Origin: CAYZJB01 sp964602985
GTDB taxonomy: Bacteria; CLD3; SB21
Assembly: GCA_964602985.1 (NCBI GenBank)
Contig: CAZRTJ010000008.1
Span: forward strand, 1-64,000
Direction of reading: 5' to 3'
DNA length: 64,000 nt
Each line of letters opens with the position of its first letter. Within the stretch, counting starts at the first letter, position 1. Positions 17,766 through 26,299 of this stretch are shown here, in pieces. A program made the position numbers and the translations under genes. Below the pieces are notes generated by a model that was given only the letters and a program-made list of their open reading frames with translations, was not told the DNA's origin and ran no database searches.

Positions 17766-18133
17766 CAGCTTACCCTGCGCCAGATAATAACGACATACAT
17801 AAACGCTGCAATCCATTGCAGAAGGCCGGACGCGACCAGAACAGGAGACATCCCCCATGTACCGGGAGGGACCGTCTCTCCGATAATTCTCAAAATGAGC
17901 CCCACATTGACCGCAACCAGTAGGATCAGCAAACCCGGGGCGCCTTCTTTCTTTCGCTGAGGAAACATCCAAATGGAAACACCCATGATCATCTGCGTGA
18001 CCCAGCCGAATACCAGCAAGTGATAATAAACCGGTTGCGGCACGATGGCGAATGCCCAAAGAACGCCGGCCACGGAGCCGGCAACGAAATTCACCAGACT
18101 CGCCCGAATCAGGTATCTTGAGATGGGAGGCAT
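17765..18133 (-). CDS. One-module heme-copper-oxidase-subunit-I-like membrane protein (first of a pair)
   Basis: 122 residues, four hydrophobic helices. The opening MPPISRYLIRASLVNFVAGS is clearly homologous to MPSISRFMIRLALVYFLAGV of the next gene, so the two arose by tandem duplication. YYHLLVFGWVTQMIMG carries the putative heme-binding histidine followed by the W...P pattern. It is far shorter than true subunit I (12 helices). The start overlaps the tryptophanase end by 25 bases and has no ribosome site, so translation probably depends on coupling. The role within N2O respiration is undefined. Confidence 0.6.
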   Translation of the reverse strand: MPPISRYLIRASLVNFVAGSVAGVLWAFAIVPQPVYYHLLVFGWVTQMIMGVSIWMFPQRKKEGAPGLLILLVAVNVGLILRIIGETVPPGTWGMSPVLVASGLLQWIAAFMYVVIIWRRVS

Positions 18134-19500
18134 ATGCGTTCAAATCGCGCTGTGAAGTGCCGGAGAAACAAACGCTCGTACGTAATTCTCAATCCCGACG
18201 CTTGATCCCGTTTCTGAACGAGGCTTTCAAAAACCTCTATGACGTAATCAATGTGGCTTTGGGTGTAGACCCGGCGCGGGATGGCCAGACGCACCAGTTC
18301 CTGCATCGCCGGAATCAGTCGCCCGCTGCTGTCGTACTTGCCAAACATCACCGAACCGATCTCCACTGCCCGGATACCGCCCTCCAGATAGAGTTCGCAA
18401 ACGAGCGCCTGCCCCGGGTACTGGTCTACGGGAATGTGCGAGTACAGCGTTTTGGCATCAACATAGACAGCGTGGCCTCCGATCGGCATGATCACCGGTA
18501 CACCCAGATCATGCAGATGCTTGCCAAGGTATTCGGTGCTCTTGATGCGATAAGTCAGGTAGTGTTCGTCGAATACCTCCTCCAGTCCTTGGGCAATTGC
18601 CTCCATGTCCCGACCGGACAATCCGCCGTAGGTCGTGAAGCCTTCTGTAATGATGAGCAGATTCGTACATTCATCGGCCAGTTTCTCGTCCCGCAGGGCC
18701 AGAAATCCGCCTATGTTGACGAGCGCATCTTTCTTCGCGCTCATGATGCAGGCATCGGCCAGAGAGAACATCTTTTGTGCGATCTTTTGGTAGGTCCAGT
18801 CGCCGTAGACGGATTCCCGATGTCGGATGAAGTACGCATTTTCCGCGATCCGGCAACAGTCTAAGATGTACAGAATCCCGTGCGCCTTGCAAATCTCGCC
18901 CACTTCAATGGCATTGGCCATGCTGACAGGTTGGCCACCGCCGGAATTATTCGTGACGGTGAGGATGACGCCGGCGATATTCCGCGCGCCGTGTTCCTGG
19001 ATCAACTGCTTCAGCCGTGTCGTGTCCAGATTCCCTTTGAATGGATGTTCTTCCTCCGTCCGACGCACAGCCTCGATCGGGCAATCCATAGCGGCCGCGC
19101 CTGAAAATTCGATATTCGCGCGGGTCGTGTCGAAGTGCGTATTGCTGATGAAAATCTTTCCCTTGCCGCCGATTTGCCCGTACAGGATCCTCTCCGCGGC
19201 ACGGCCCTGGTGCGTGGGCAGGATATGAGGCATACCGGTGAGGTTTTCGATCGCACGCCGCATCCTTTCCCAGCTCGACGCGCCGGCGTACGACTCATCG
19301 CCTTCCATCATCCGAGCCCACTGCATGGAGCTCATGGCGGAAGTGCCGCTGTCGGTCAGCAGGTCGATGATCACTTCATGCGAATGGAGCGAAAACGGAT
19401 TGTAATGCGCGTTCTTCAGAAAAACTTCGCGCTGGGCTCGGGCCGTCAGCGCAATTGGCTCCACGACCTTGATTCGGAAGGGCTCAATAATGGTTTTCAA
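18109..19500 (-). CDS. tnaA: Tryptophanase (tryptophan indole-lyase)
   Basis: 463 residues, beta-eliminating lyase of fold type I. The PLP lysine is Lys257 in MSAKKDALVNIGG. Two positions that separate the two closest enzymes favour tryptophanase: Asp124 in HFDTTR (Thr in tyrosine phenol-lyase, Asp in tryptophanase) and His448 in LRHFTARF (Phe in tyrosine phenol-lyase, His in tryptophanase). Other parts (VNIGGFL, SGRDMEA) look more like tyrosine phenol-lyase. It would cleave tryptophan to indole, pyruvate and ammonia. The start is TTG, overlapping the CopD-like stop as TTGA, with AGAGGA 7 bases upstream; a longer frame to 19578 has no support. It sits inside the nos operon, for which I know no reason. 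No TnaC-like leader or TnaB permease is present. Confidence 0.85.
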   Translation of the reverse strand: MKTIIEPFRIKVVEPIALTARAQREVFLKNAHYNPFSLHSHEVIIDLLTDSGTSAMSSMQWARMMEGDESYAGASSWERMRRAIENLTGMPHILPTHQGRAAERILYGQIGGKGKIFISNTHFDTTRANIEFSGAAAMDCPIEAVRRTEEEHPFKGNLDTTRLKQLIQEHGARNIAGVILTVTNNSGGGQPVSMANAIEVGEICKAHGILYILDCCRIAENAYFIRHRESVYGDWTYQKIAQKMFSLADACIMSAKKDALVNIGGFLALRDEKLADECTNLLIITEGFTTYGGLSGRDMEAIAQGLEEVFDEHYLTYRIKSTEYLGKHLHDLGVPVIMPIGGHAVYVDAKTLYSHIPVDQYPGQALVCELYLEGGIRAVEIGSVMFGKYDSSGRLIPAMQELVRLAIPRRVYTQSHIDYVIEVFESLVQKRDQASGLRITYERLFLRHFTARFERICLPSQDT

Positions 19501-19997
19501 AACGGAATTCCTCTCACTAACATGATAGCGCACGCCAAAACGGCGAGCGCCAGGAGTAGATTCATACGGCCGATCCAACTGGCGGCCCGTCGAAGGCGGC
19601 TGGACTTTTCAGGTGTGAGCCTCCACGTTTCCGTCGCACGCGGACCGATGACGAAATCATGGATTGCGGACAGCAGAAGGATCGCTGAAAAAAATGCGAG
19701 CTTGTAAGCCAATGCCTGGCCAAAATATCCCCGCCACATCGAAGCGCGGAAGAAATCGCTCCACCCAAAACCGCGATATAAGAGATTGGTCACTCCGGTA
19801 ACCAACAAGGTCAGCAAGACGATCCAGGAAATGGTACGAAATCGAATGCCCATCCATTGTACAATCTTGGGCGCAAAGGAAACAAACTCCGACTTACGAA
19901 CCAGGGGTACCGCCACGAGCGCAAAAAAAATCAAACCACCGATCCAAATCGTCGCCGCCAATATGTGAAGAAACACAGACAGATGGTAGCCCGGCAT
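19497..19997 (-). CDS. CopD-like four-helix membrane protein in the nos operon
   Basis: 166 residues. MPGYHLSVFLHILAATIWIG opens with a histidine-containing helix and WIGGLIFF, the pattern shared by CopD, DUF4149 and related copper or heme-linked membrane proteins. Three more helices follow (about 56-72, 95-112 and 144-161). The start ATG shares a base with the nosY stop (TAATG), and its own stop overlaps the tryptophanase TTG. A copper-handling role for NosZ maturation is plausible but inferred only from position. Confidence 0.65.
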   Translation of the reverse strand: MPGYHLSVFLHILAATIWIGGLIFFALVAVPLVRKSEFVSFAPKIVQWMGIRFRTISWIVLLTLLVTGVTNLLYRGFGWSDFFRASMWRGYFGQALAYKLAFFSAILLLSAIHDFVIGPRATETWRLTPEKSSRLRRAASWIGRMNLLLALAVLACAIMLVRGIPF

Positions 19998-20773
19998 TAC
20001 AGATCCCTTTTCACGAAATGGCGTCTGGCGAGAAGATAGGGGAGCGCAACCCACGCGCCGATGATCCCCATCAAGATCCAGGACTGGCCTTGTAACAATT
20101 TCTGAAAGACCGCTCCGGTATATCCCATCAGAGCGGAGACATCCAGTTGCATCATCATGACGACACGGACCAGGTCGATCGGGTTTAGAATTGTCGTTAT
20201 GGCGATCGCCGACTCCAGCGGGTAATCGGAAAAGAAATACACCAGCAACAGGATGATGCCGTCGTACAACACAGCCAGACAAAGCCACAGAAAGATGGCC
20301 ATACCGATTCCTTTCGCCTTGTCCGGCGTTCGCACCGCGATCCACAACGCCAGGGCGGTGAAGATGAAGGTCAGAGCGATCGCAAACGCAAGCAGAAGCC
20401 ACACGCTCCCACCGCCTGCAAAACGGTGCAGCGCCAGGGGAACCGATACGCCCACGAGTAAGCAGGAGCTCAAACCACCGGCCATTGACAAGTACATCGA
20501 GGAGAAGATCGTCGTTCGTCGTATGGGCTGTGAAGCCAGCAACTGAATGAACTCGCGGGAGTTGTAGAAATAAATGCCTCCGAAGACAAGGCAGACCAGT
20601 GGAACGATCAGAATGACAACATTCATCAGACTCAGGATCGTTTTGGCATCGGCGCCGAGAAACCGGATCAGGCTCGTGGTCGCAACCAGAAAGAAGATCG
20701 TGTACGCGAGGAGCCACCGACTCCGGATCAGATTGTGAATCTGATAAATTATGATTTGACGTTTTGCGGCCAC
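19997..20773 (-). CDS. nosY: NosY, ABC transporter permease for NosZ maturation
   Basis: 258 residues with six hydrophobic helices and the cytoplasmic start MAAKRQIIIYQIHNLIRSRW, as in ABC-2 type permeases of the NosY type. With NosF (ATPase) and NosD it forms the complex that is needed for the CuZ sulfide-bridged copper cluster of N2O reductase. The start overlaps the end of nosF by 25 bases, so both proteins are co-translated. LVYFFSDYPLESAIAI and NPIDLVRVVMMMQ in the middle are characteristic of the family. Confidence 0.85.
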   Translation of the reverse strand: MAAKRQIIIYQIHNLIRSRWLLAYTIFFLVATTSLIRFLGADAKTILSLMNVVILIVPLVCLVFGGIYFYNSREFIQLLASQPIRRTTIFSSMYLSMAGGLSSCLLVGVSVPLALHRFAGGGSVWLLLAFAIALTFIFTALALWIAVRTPDKAKGIGMAIFLWLCLAVLYDGIILLLVYFFSDYPLESAIAITTILNPIDLVRVVMMMQLDVSALMGYTGAVFQKLLQGQSWILMGIIGAWVALPYLLARRHFVKRDL

Positions 20774-21474
20774 AATTGGCTTCCCTTCATTAGTTGCGCC
20801 ACGGCCCGTTCCAAATTGCGCTCCCCGGTCATCGACAACATGTCTCCGATCGTACCCGTGAACATGACCGAGCCCTCCAATAAGAACAGGATTTGGTCGG
20901 CGAGTTCTTCCAGATCGGTCAAAATGTGTGACGTGATGAGGATGCCCTTGCCCCCCTTGGCTTCTGACAGAAGAAGGTCCTTCAACTGGCTGGCTGCGAC
21001 CGGATCCAGGCCGGCCGTCGGCTCATCCAATACGAAGTATGACGGATCAAACGCAAATGCGATCAGGGCGAGTACTTTTTGGACGTTGCCGCCAGAGAGA
21101 GTCGAGATGGGTTTGTCCATTTCCGCATTCAATCCAAACGCTTCCGTATGCAGAACCGCCTTCCGACCGCGGATATCTGCAAGCATGTCTAGGATCTCCC
21201 GAGCGGAGAGATTCTCAGGCAGTGCAGCGCGCTGGGGCATGTAGCCGATCATCTCGCGATAGTTTTCATCGCGATCGTCCGCGATCCGATTCCCCACGCG
21301 GATGTCGCCGCCGTCCGGTCGCACCATTCCCAACAGCGATCGAATGATCGTGCTTTTGCCCGATCCATTGGGACCGACCAAGCCGACGATCGAGCCTTCG
21401 GGCACGTCGAGCGAGACGCCTTTTAGGATCGGACGGGTGCCGTACGTCTTGGTGAGATTTCGGATTGTGATCAT
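20749..21474 (-). CDS. nosF: NosF, ABC transporter ATP-binding protein
   Basis: 241 residues. Walker A is GPNGSGKST at about residues 34-42, the signature is LSGGNVQK with a variant final residue pair (NVQK for QQQR), and Walker B is YFVLDEPTAGLDP. The H-loop His lies in ITSHILTDLEE. It energises NosY; the NosDFY complex moves or supplies sulfur and copper for the CuZ site. The start overlaps the nosD stop by four bases (ATGA). The position between nosD and nosY confirms the assignment. Confidence 0.9.
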   Translation of the reverse strand: MITIRNLTKTYGTRPILKGVSLDVPEGSIVGLVGPNGSGKSTIIRSLLGMVRPDGGDIRVGNRIADDRDENYREMIGYMPQRAALPENLSAREILDMLADIRGRKAVLHTEAFGLNAEMDKPISTLSGGNVQKVLALIAFAFDPSYFVLDEPTAGLDPVAASQLKDLLLSEAKGGKGILITSHILTDLEELADQILFLLEGSVMFTGTIGDMLSMTGERNLERAVAQLMKGSQLWPQNVKS

Positions 21475-22730
21475 GCGGGTTTCATTTGAGGATTGCGATC
21501 TTCCAGATACGGCGGGGTCAGAGCCGGCATGATACGCTCGGCGACTTCGAGAAGATCCTGAAGCAAACTTCGCAGCAAGATACGCGATCCGGGATACAGA
21601 TCAATCAAGACGGAAAAAAGCCGCACCGGTCGATGCGGAATGTCACCCGTACCGTCCTTGTTCAGGTCATATCCCCTGTAGTCGCTCCAGTAGTTTCGGT
21701 CAAATTCATTCGATGTGACGTTGCGGCTGTTGGTACTGACTTCAAACGTATTGGACACGAACGAGTTGGACACGAAGCGATTCTTCTCGGAGTTGGCCAT
21801 GATTCGAAGCGCCCAGCCGTTTTGCGCAAAGACGTTTCCCTCAAATACGTTGCGCAAGCACCCTTCGGAGTAAATGCCGATCGAGTTGTTCTGAATGCGG
21901 TTGTCGGAGATTCGACTACCGGAAATGTCCTTCAGGAGGAGGCCGTACGAAGCCGACCCCCAGTTGTCGGCAAACCGGTTGCGCTCCATCACGAGATCTC
22001 TGGAATACATCACGGCCACGCCAGCGCTGTTATTCGAAAACACATTGTCACGGTACTCACAGCTATCAGAGAACATGAAATGCAGACCATACCGGAGATT
22101 GCCGGTCGCCTCGTTGCGCTCGATTCTACTGTTGCGGACAAATTCAAAATAAATGCCGTCGCGATGACCGGAAATGCGATTGCCGACAATCTCGATTCGA
22201 TTGCAATACCAAAGATGGATTCCGTTGCCTGAAGCCGATTCACTGCGAAGCGCGGATTGAAACCGATTGTCACGAATGACACAGTCGGATGCATTGGACA
22301 GATAAACCGCGAAGAAATTTCCGACAAAAAAATTGTTTTCGACAACACAGCTTCGGGAGGAGTTGATCTTGACAGCGGCGTTTTCCTGGACATAACTGAT
22401 TCCGCTTCCTCGGATCTCCAGGTCCCGAATCACCACCGAATCGGACTCCACCGTGAAGACCTCCCCTTTGCCCCCGGCATCCACGATGGCGCCGGGTTCT
22501 CCCACGATCACAAGGGGTCTGCGAATCCATATCTGTGTTGTGGCGTGACGTCCTGCGCCAAGGAGAATGGTATCATGCCTCGCGGCTTCATCCACGGCGT
22601 GTTGCAGATTCTGTCCTGGCCGCACACGCCAGGTGCCTGTGCTCCCGTGGACCGTACACACCATCACAAACATATATATGATCCATCTCATTTGGAACAT
22701 GTGGATTTCATTTTGGGGGAATATGGGCAT
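21471..22730 (-). CDS. nosD: NosD, periplasmic right-handed beta-helix protein
   Basis: 419 residues. An N-terminal hydrophobic segment (MRWIIYMFVMVCTVHGS) is a Sec signal. The rest is a parallel beta-helix with the repeating pattern of asparagine ladders: VENNFFVGNFFAVYLSN, IRDNRFQS, ERNEATGNLRYGLHFM, YRDNVFSNNSAGVAVM, MERNRFADN, and so on. FDRNYWSDYRGYDLNKDGTG near residue 345 is the NosD C-terminal signature, where N-Y-W is typical. It binds NosFY in the periplasm and delivers copper to NosZ. The exact initiation codon is uncertain: ATG codons at 22730, 22700 and 22691 are all possible and none has a good ribosome site. Confidence 0.88.
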   Translation of the reverse strand: MPIFPQNEIHMFQMRWIIYMFVMVCTVHGSTGTWRVRPGQNLQHAVDEAARHDTILLGAGRHATTQIWIRRPLVIVGEPGAIVDAGGKGEVFTVESDSVVIRDLEIRGSGISYVQENAAVKINSSRSCVVENNFFVGNFFAVYLSNASDCVIRDNRFQSALRSESASGNGIHLWYCNRIEIVGNRISGHRDGIYFEFVRNSRIERNEATGNLRYGLHFMFSDSCEYRDNVFSNNSAGVAVMYSRDLVMERNRFADNWGSASYGLLLKDISGSRISDNRIQNNSIGIYSEGCLRNVFEGNVFAQNGWALRIMANSEKNRFVSNSFVSNTFEVSTNSRNVTSNEFDRNYWSDYRGYDLNKDGTGDIPHRPVRLFSVLIDLYPGSRILLRSLLQDLLEVAERIMPALTPPYLEDRNPQMKPA

Positions 22731-22760
22731 TCGGGAGGAGGGAGGAAATCAAAAAGAATT

Positions 22761-23171
22761 TCAATCCTTTCGGGGGAGTTCGCTCCAAGACAATCGCTGA
22801 CCGGAATGCCTGCTCACTGCGCTATCAGCGTCCGCGGCCGTCACATAGGCAGAGAGGAAGCCACCCATGGGGCTCGGAAGACTTGAACTCTTCACATAGA
22901 AGGCCTCTTGCGCCCGGATCCAGCGACCCGGTTCGATGTACGATGTCACCCACATGGAGTCCACATCGGGAATCTCTTCGTGATGGACTGCCAGGCACTC
23001 GATGGAATCAAACTTGTATATCTTCCCGTGTCGATTCATAGCCTGAGCTGCAAATCGCGTATCGGAAATGATCATTCGGCAATGAGTGCATTCGTCTCGT
23101 CCAATTTCAATGGCAGATGGTCCCTTCGCGCAGCCCACGAGAATTCCCACAATCAGCCAGCGCGCTCGCAT
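22761..23171 (-). CDS. nosL: NosL, copper-binding lipoprotein
   Basis: 136 residues. The type II signal MRARWLIVGILVGC gives a lipidated Cys14. The copper motif C-T-H-C-R-M (in DECTHCRMIISDTRFAAQ) and the following KIYKFDSIECLAVH are diagnostic for NosL, the periplasmic Cu(I) chaperone of N2O reductase. MGGFLSAYVTAADADS and the WSEL-containing tail complete the fold. The start at 23171 puts it 14 bases after the preceding stop and gives a normal signal length; an ATG at 23198 is also possible. Confidence 0.88.
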   Translation of the reverse strand: MRARWLIVGILVGCAKGPSAIEIGRDECTHCRMIISDTRFAAQAMNRHGKIYKFDSIECLAVHHEEIPDVDSMWVTSYIEPGRWIRAQEAFYVKSSSLPSPMGGFLSAYVTAADADSAVSRHSGQRLSWSELPRKD

Positions 23172-23185
23172 GCTGCCTGTGGTTC

Positions 23186-23761
23186 CTATTTCTTCCATGG
23201 TCTCGATATCCAAAGCGCGAGAAACCCCAGCATCATGCTGACCCCGATCGCTACCCCGCCAATGTGGGGCAGTGAGGTCGTACGCATGTTGAGCAATTGC
23301 TTCGTCCCAATCAGAGGAGGCTGATACGACATGCCCGGAACCTTGATCGGTGCATTCGGATTCAGGTTGTGACCGTAGTCATACTCCCATAAGTAGAAAT
23401 CGATCAGTCCGCCAAAGAGCAAGAGCAGCATCACAATCACCCAGGCCAGCATCACTCGTCGTTTTCGGGTCACCGCCGCGATCAGACCAAATGCAATCAG
23501 GAACGCAACGATGTACGGCATCAGTTTCAATTCCGGAATGGACTCCGGAGTGATTTCCTTCATTCCGATATAATGATTCAAACTATTGATCGTGTTCAAG
23601 TCGGTGGGTCGCTCGCCGGTGACTTTGTTCAACCATATGTGCAGGCCCATGCCTTCCGGATATTGAGGTGCCGCCAGTTTGATCTGCCAGATTGGGGTGA
23701 AATAGCTCACCGCCATGAGCAGCGACGCGAGAATGAGAAGTTTTTGTGAAAGCGGCTTCAT
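23186..23761 (-). CDS. nosB: NosB-like membrane protein of clade II nos clusters
   Basis: 191 residues: a first membrane helix (residues 8-26), a periplasmic loop, two adjacent helices (about 85-100 and 105-127) and a C-terminal helix (about 168-186). The sequence YFTPIWQIKLAAPQYPEGMG after helix 1 occurs, from memory, in proteins next to nosZ in atypical clusters (NosB of Wolinella is the best-known). Its role in N2O reduction is unresolved. GGAG lies 5 bases before the ATG. A strong terminator lies between it and nosZ. The name rests on position and that motif, without alignment. Confidence 0.65.
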   Translation of the reverse strand: MKPLSQKLLILASLLMAVSYFTPIWQIKLAAPQYPEGMGLHIWLNKVTGERPTDLNTINSLNHYIGMKEITPESIPELKLMPYIVAFLIAFGLIAAVTRKRRVMLAWVIVMLLLLFGGLIDFYLWEYDYGHNLNPNAPIKVPGMSYQPPLIGTKQLLNMRTTSLPHIGGVAIGVSMMLGFLALWISRPWKK

Positions 23762-23770
23762 AAAGACTCC

Positions 23771-23802
23771 AAAAAAGAAAAAGGGGGAGTGACCTCCCCC
23801 TT
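23771..23802 (-). terminator. Rho-independent terminator directly after nosZ
   Basis: A nine-pair, G/C-rich stem (AAGGGGGAG and CTCCCCCTT on either side of a four-base loop, 23781-23802) is followed on the minus strand by a T-rich run (23771-23780). It begins five bases after the nosZ stop codon, inside the nos operon. It probably limits read-through into nosB-nosL-nosDFY, making NosZ more abundant than its maturation factors. Confidence 0.8.
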
Positions 23803-23806
23803 AGAA

Positions 23807-25759
23807 CTACTTCGCGCCCGTACTGAAGGAGAGAGGTACGTTAGCATTCGCCGCGGAGACCCGGACATAACCCGACATCTCCTGGTGAAGTGCAGAGCAG
23901 AAGTCCGTGCAGTAGAATGGGTATATTCCGGTTGCGATCGGCGTCCACTCAAACGTGCAGGTCTCCCCAGGCATGACCAGTAATTCCGCCTGGCGGCCTC
24001 CTTTGATGGCAAAGCCGTGCGGAATGTCCCAATCCTGTTCAATATTGGTCATGTGGAAGTACACTTTGTCGCCCAGCTTGACCCCTTCGATGTTGTCCGG
24101 AGTAAAGTGCGATCTGGCCGCGGTTAAGTACACATGGACTTCATTTCCCTTGCGTATAACCTTGGCTTCCTTCTCACCTTTGGCGACATACGGATGTTGA
24201 TTCTTGTTGATGTCGAAGACGCGGACTTCATGCTTCTTCACCAGGTCTGCGGCAATTCCTTGCGCGTAATGCGGCTCCCCGATGGTGGGGAAGTCCAGCA
24301 AGAGCTTCATCTTGTCGCCTGTGATGTCGATCAGTTGGGCGGACTGCGTGAGTTCCGGGCCGGTCGGGAGGTAGCGATCTTTCGTGATCTTGTTCATGGC
24401 AAGCACGTACTTGCCCCACGGCTGGCGACTGTCGCCGCCCGGGATCATCAGGTGACCCAGGGAATAATACGTCGGTATCCGATCAACGACTTCCCATGTT
24501 CCCAGTTTCCACTTGACGACCTCCGAGGACAGGAACATCGATGTATAGGCAAATCCCTTTCCGTCAAATTCCGTGTGCAGCGGGCCGAGCCCTGGCTCCT
24601 GCACTTCGCCCGCAATCGCCGACTCATACTTGACGACGGGAATACCGTCGATCTCTGTCTCGAATTCTTTCTTGTCGATAGCCGCCTTGAGTTTCGTGAA
24701 GGAAAACACGGGAATGACCGTCGCGAGTTTGCCGCCGCCGACGATGTATTCACCGCTCGGATCGACATCGGCTCCATGCGGGGATTTCGGACAAGGAATC
24801 AAATACACCATGTCCGGACAGTCCTTCGGATCCAGCATCATCACGGATTTCATCACATTGGACGTCGCTGAGTGTGTGTTGTCGTCGTAGACGTTATGGT
24901 AATACTCGGACTTCCACTCCTTGGCTTTTCCCTGAGCAAGATACTCCTCGGCTTTTTTCCAATTGACTGCAAGGATGAAATCCTTGTCCTTCTGGCTGGC
25001 ATTGATCTCCAACAGCGTGTGCGCCTGCTCGGTGTTGTACGACGAGAAGAAGAACCAGCCCGAAGACGGGCCCTTGCCGCAGTGGCTCAGGTCGTAGTTG
25101 AAGCCCGGAACTAGAATCTGAAAGGCGATACTCATTCTGCCTTCCTGACTCACTTTCACAAAGGATACTGTGCCTTTGAAGTTTTCCTTGTAGGTGGAGA
25201 TCGGCACATCTTTTTCAGGAATCGGTATGCTGAATCGGGTGGCCGCCACGACGTATTCCGTATTTTCAGTCGCAAACGGAGAAGCGTGATTGCCACCGCT
25301 GTTCGGGATTTCAATAATTTCCGTGGTGCGGAAGGTTCCCAGATCGATACGGGCGATCCGGGGCGTGTTGTTTGAATTAATGAAGAGCCAGCGTCCGTCC
25401 GGGACATCGTCCGTCTTGGACAATTCCGGATGGTGACTGTCGTCCCACGGGATGAATCCGTGGGTGGACATGAGCATCGGTGTGGTTTCCGGCGTGTAGC
25501 CGTAGCCGTTTTCCGGATTCTGAGCGAATACGGGGATGACTCGCAGCAGTCGGCCGCTCGGCAGGCCGTAGGCGGCTATCTGTCCGCTGAATCCTCCGCT
25601 CAGAAATGCATAAAACTCATCGTGAGATCCCGGCGGCACGTACACCTTGGAGGCAGCGTCGCCGGTGCCGACCATCTCTTTCGTTCCGCAACCCCACATC
25701 AATGCAAGGGTCCCGGCGACGACACAGGTCAGCACAAGCCAGGGTTTTACATTCTTCAT
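23807..25759 (-). CDS. nosZ: Nitrous-oxide reductase, clade II (Sec-exported)
   Basis: 650 residues. It reduces N2O to N2 in the periplasm. The N-terminus is a Sec-type signal (MKNVKPWLVLTCVV, no twin arginine), the mark of clade II; a following GC may be a lipid attachment site but the lipobox is poor. The seven-bladed propeller carries CuZ histidines in DDSHHPE, HGADVDPSGEY, LGHLMI, GPLHTEFD and GEPHYAQ contexts. The C-terminal cupredoxin holds CuA with Cys617, Cys621, His625 and Met628 in CTDFCSALHQEM. The start at 25759 has GGAG upstream; a GTG four codons before it is less likely. A monoheme cytochrome c lies upstream as likely donor. A terminator follows the gene. Confidence 0.96.
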   Translation of the reverse strand: MKNVKPWLVLTCVVAGTLALMWGCGTKEMVGTGDAASKVYVPPGSHDEFYAFLSGGFSGQIAAYGLPSGRLLRVIPVFAQNPENGYGYTPETTPMLMSTHGFIPWDDSHHPELSKTDDVPDGRWLFINSNNTPRIARIDLGTFRTTEIIEIPNSGGNHASPFATENTEYVVAATRFSIPIPEKDVPISTYKENFKGTVSFVKVSQEGRMSIAFQILVPGFNYDLSHCGKGPSSGWFFFSSYNTEQAHTLLEINASQKDKDFILAVNWKKAEEYLAQGKAKEWKSEYYHNVYDDNTHSATSNVMKSVMMLDPKDCPDMVYLIPCPKSPHGADVDPSGEYIVGGGKLATVIPVFSFTKLKAAIDKKEFETEIDGIPVVKYESAIAGEVQEPGLGPLHTEFDGKGFAYTSMFLSSEVVKWKLGTWEVVDRIPTYYSLGHLMIPGGDSRQPWGKYVLAMNKITKDRYLPTGPELTQSAQLIDITGDKMKLLLDFPTIGEPHYAQGIAADLVKKHEVRVFDINKNQHPYVAKGEKEAKVIRKGNEVHVYLTAARSHFTPDNIEGVKLGDKVYFHMTNIEQDWDIPHGFAIKGGRQAELLVMPGETCTFEWTPIATGIYPFYCTDFCSALHQEMSGYVRVSAANANVPLSFSTGAK

Positions 25760-25804
25760 GGATGACTCCACTCGGTTAGTTGATCAAATGCGCTCTTCAG
25801 AGCG

Positions 25805-26278
25805 TCATTTCTTCTCCGTTGCGGCCTGACGCAGGTACTCCAGCAAGGCCATCGCCTCATCCTTCGAGACATTCTGGAACGTCATCGGCGTCATATACTC
25901 CGCGAGCAATTTTTTCACTTCGGGATGCTTCTTGGTCATTTCATCCGGATTCAGAATCATGTTGACCACAAACTCATTCGTGCGGCGCTTGGTCACGTCA
26001 CGCAGAGCCGGTCCGACATACCGTTCGTCCATACGATGGCAGGAAAAACACTTGGTTTCAAACGCCTTTTCTCCCGTCTTGGCCAGAGCCTTATCAATCG
26101 GGCCAAGTTTGAGTTCTTCCGTGATGGGCCCAATGCCGTTCTTCAACTGAAACTCCGTCAGGGCTCCTTCTTCTTTCTTTACCGTGGTCTTCTGCGCGTC
26201 ATTGGTCTTCGTGGACGTATCCGATGATCCACAGCCGATCAGCACGGCGAGAACGAGGGGGAAAATGATTCCTTTCAT
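25805..26278 (-). CDS. Lipoprotein monoheme cytochrome c
   Basis: 157 residues. The lipobox in LAVLIGC gives lipidated Cys16, followed by a Ser/Thr/Lys-rich linker. One heme motif, CFSCH at residues 77-81, lies in TGEKAFETKCFSCHRMDERY, and the distal methionine is likely in EYMTPMTF. It is a small class I cytochrome fixed to the membrane and suited to give electrons to NosZ, encoded 45 bases downstream, as in other clade II loci. AGGAG precedes the start. It is co-transcribed with the RIC gene, since only 21 bases lie between. Confidence 0.9.
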   Translation of the reverse strand: MKGIIFPLVLAVLIGCGSSDTSTKTNDAQKTTVKKEEGALTEFQLKNGIGPITEELKLGPIDKALAKTGEKAFETKCFSCHRMDERYVGPALRDVTKRRTNEFVVNMILNPDEMTKKHPEVKKLLAEYMTPMTFQNVSKDEAMALLEYLRQAATEKK

Positions 26279-26299
26279 GAGGTCTCTCCTGGTGTAATG

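Noticed and set aside
18109..19500. Tyrosine phenol-lyase
   Set aside because: Asp124 and His448 are the tryptophanase residues at the two positions that separate the enzymes.
25780..25800. TTGATCAA palindrome before nosZ (and one at about 15836) as FNR boxes
   Set aside because: The half-sites touch without the four-base spacer of an FNR box (TTGAT-N4-ATCAA).
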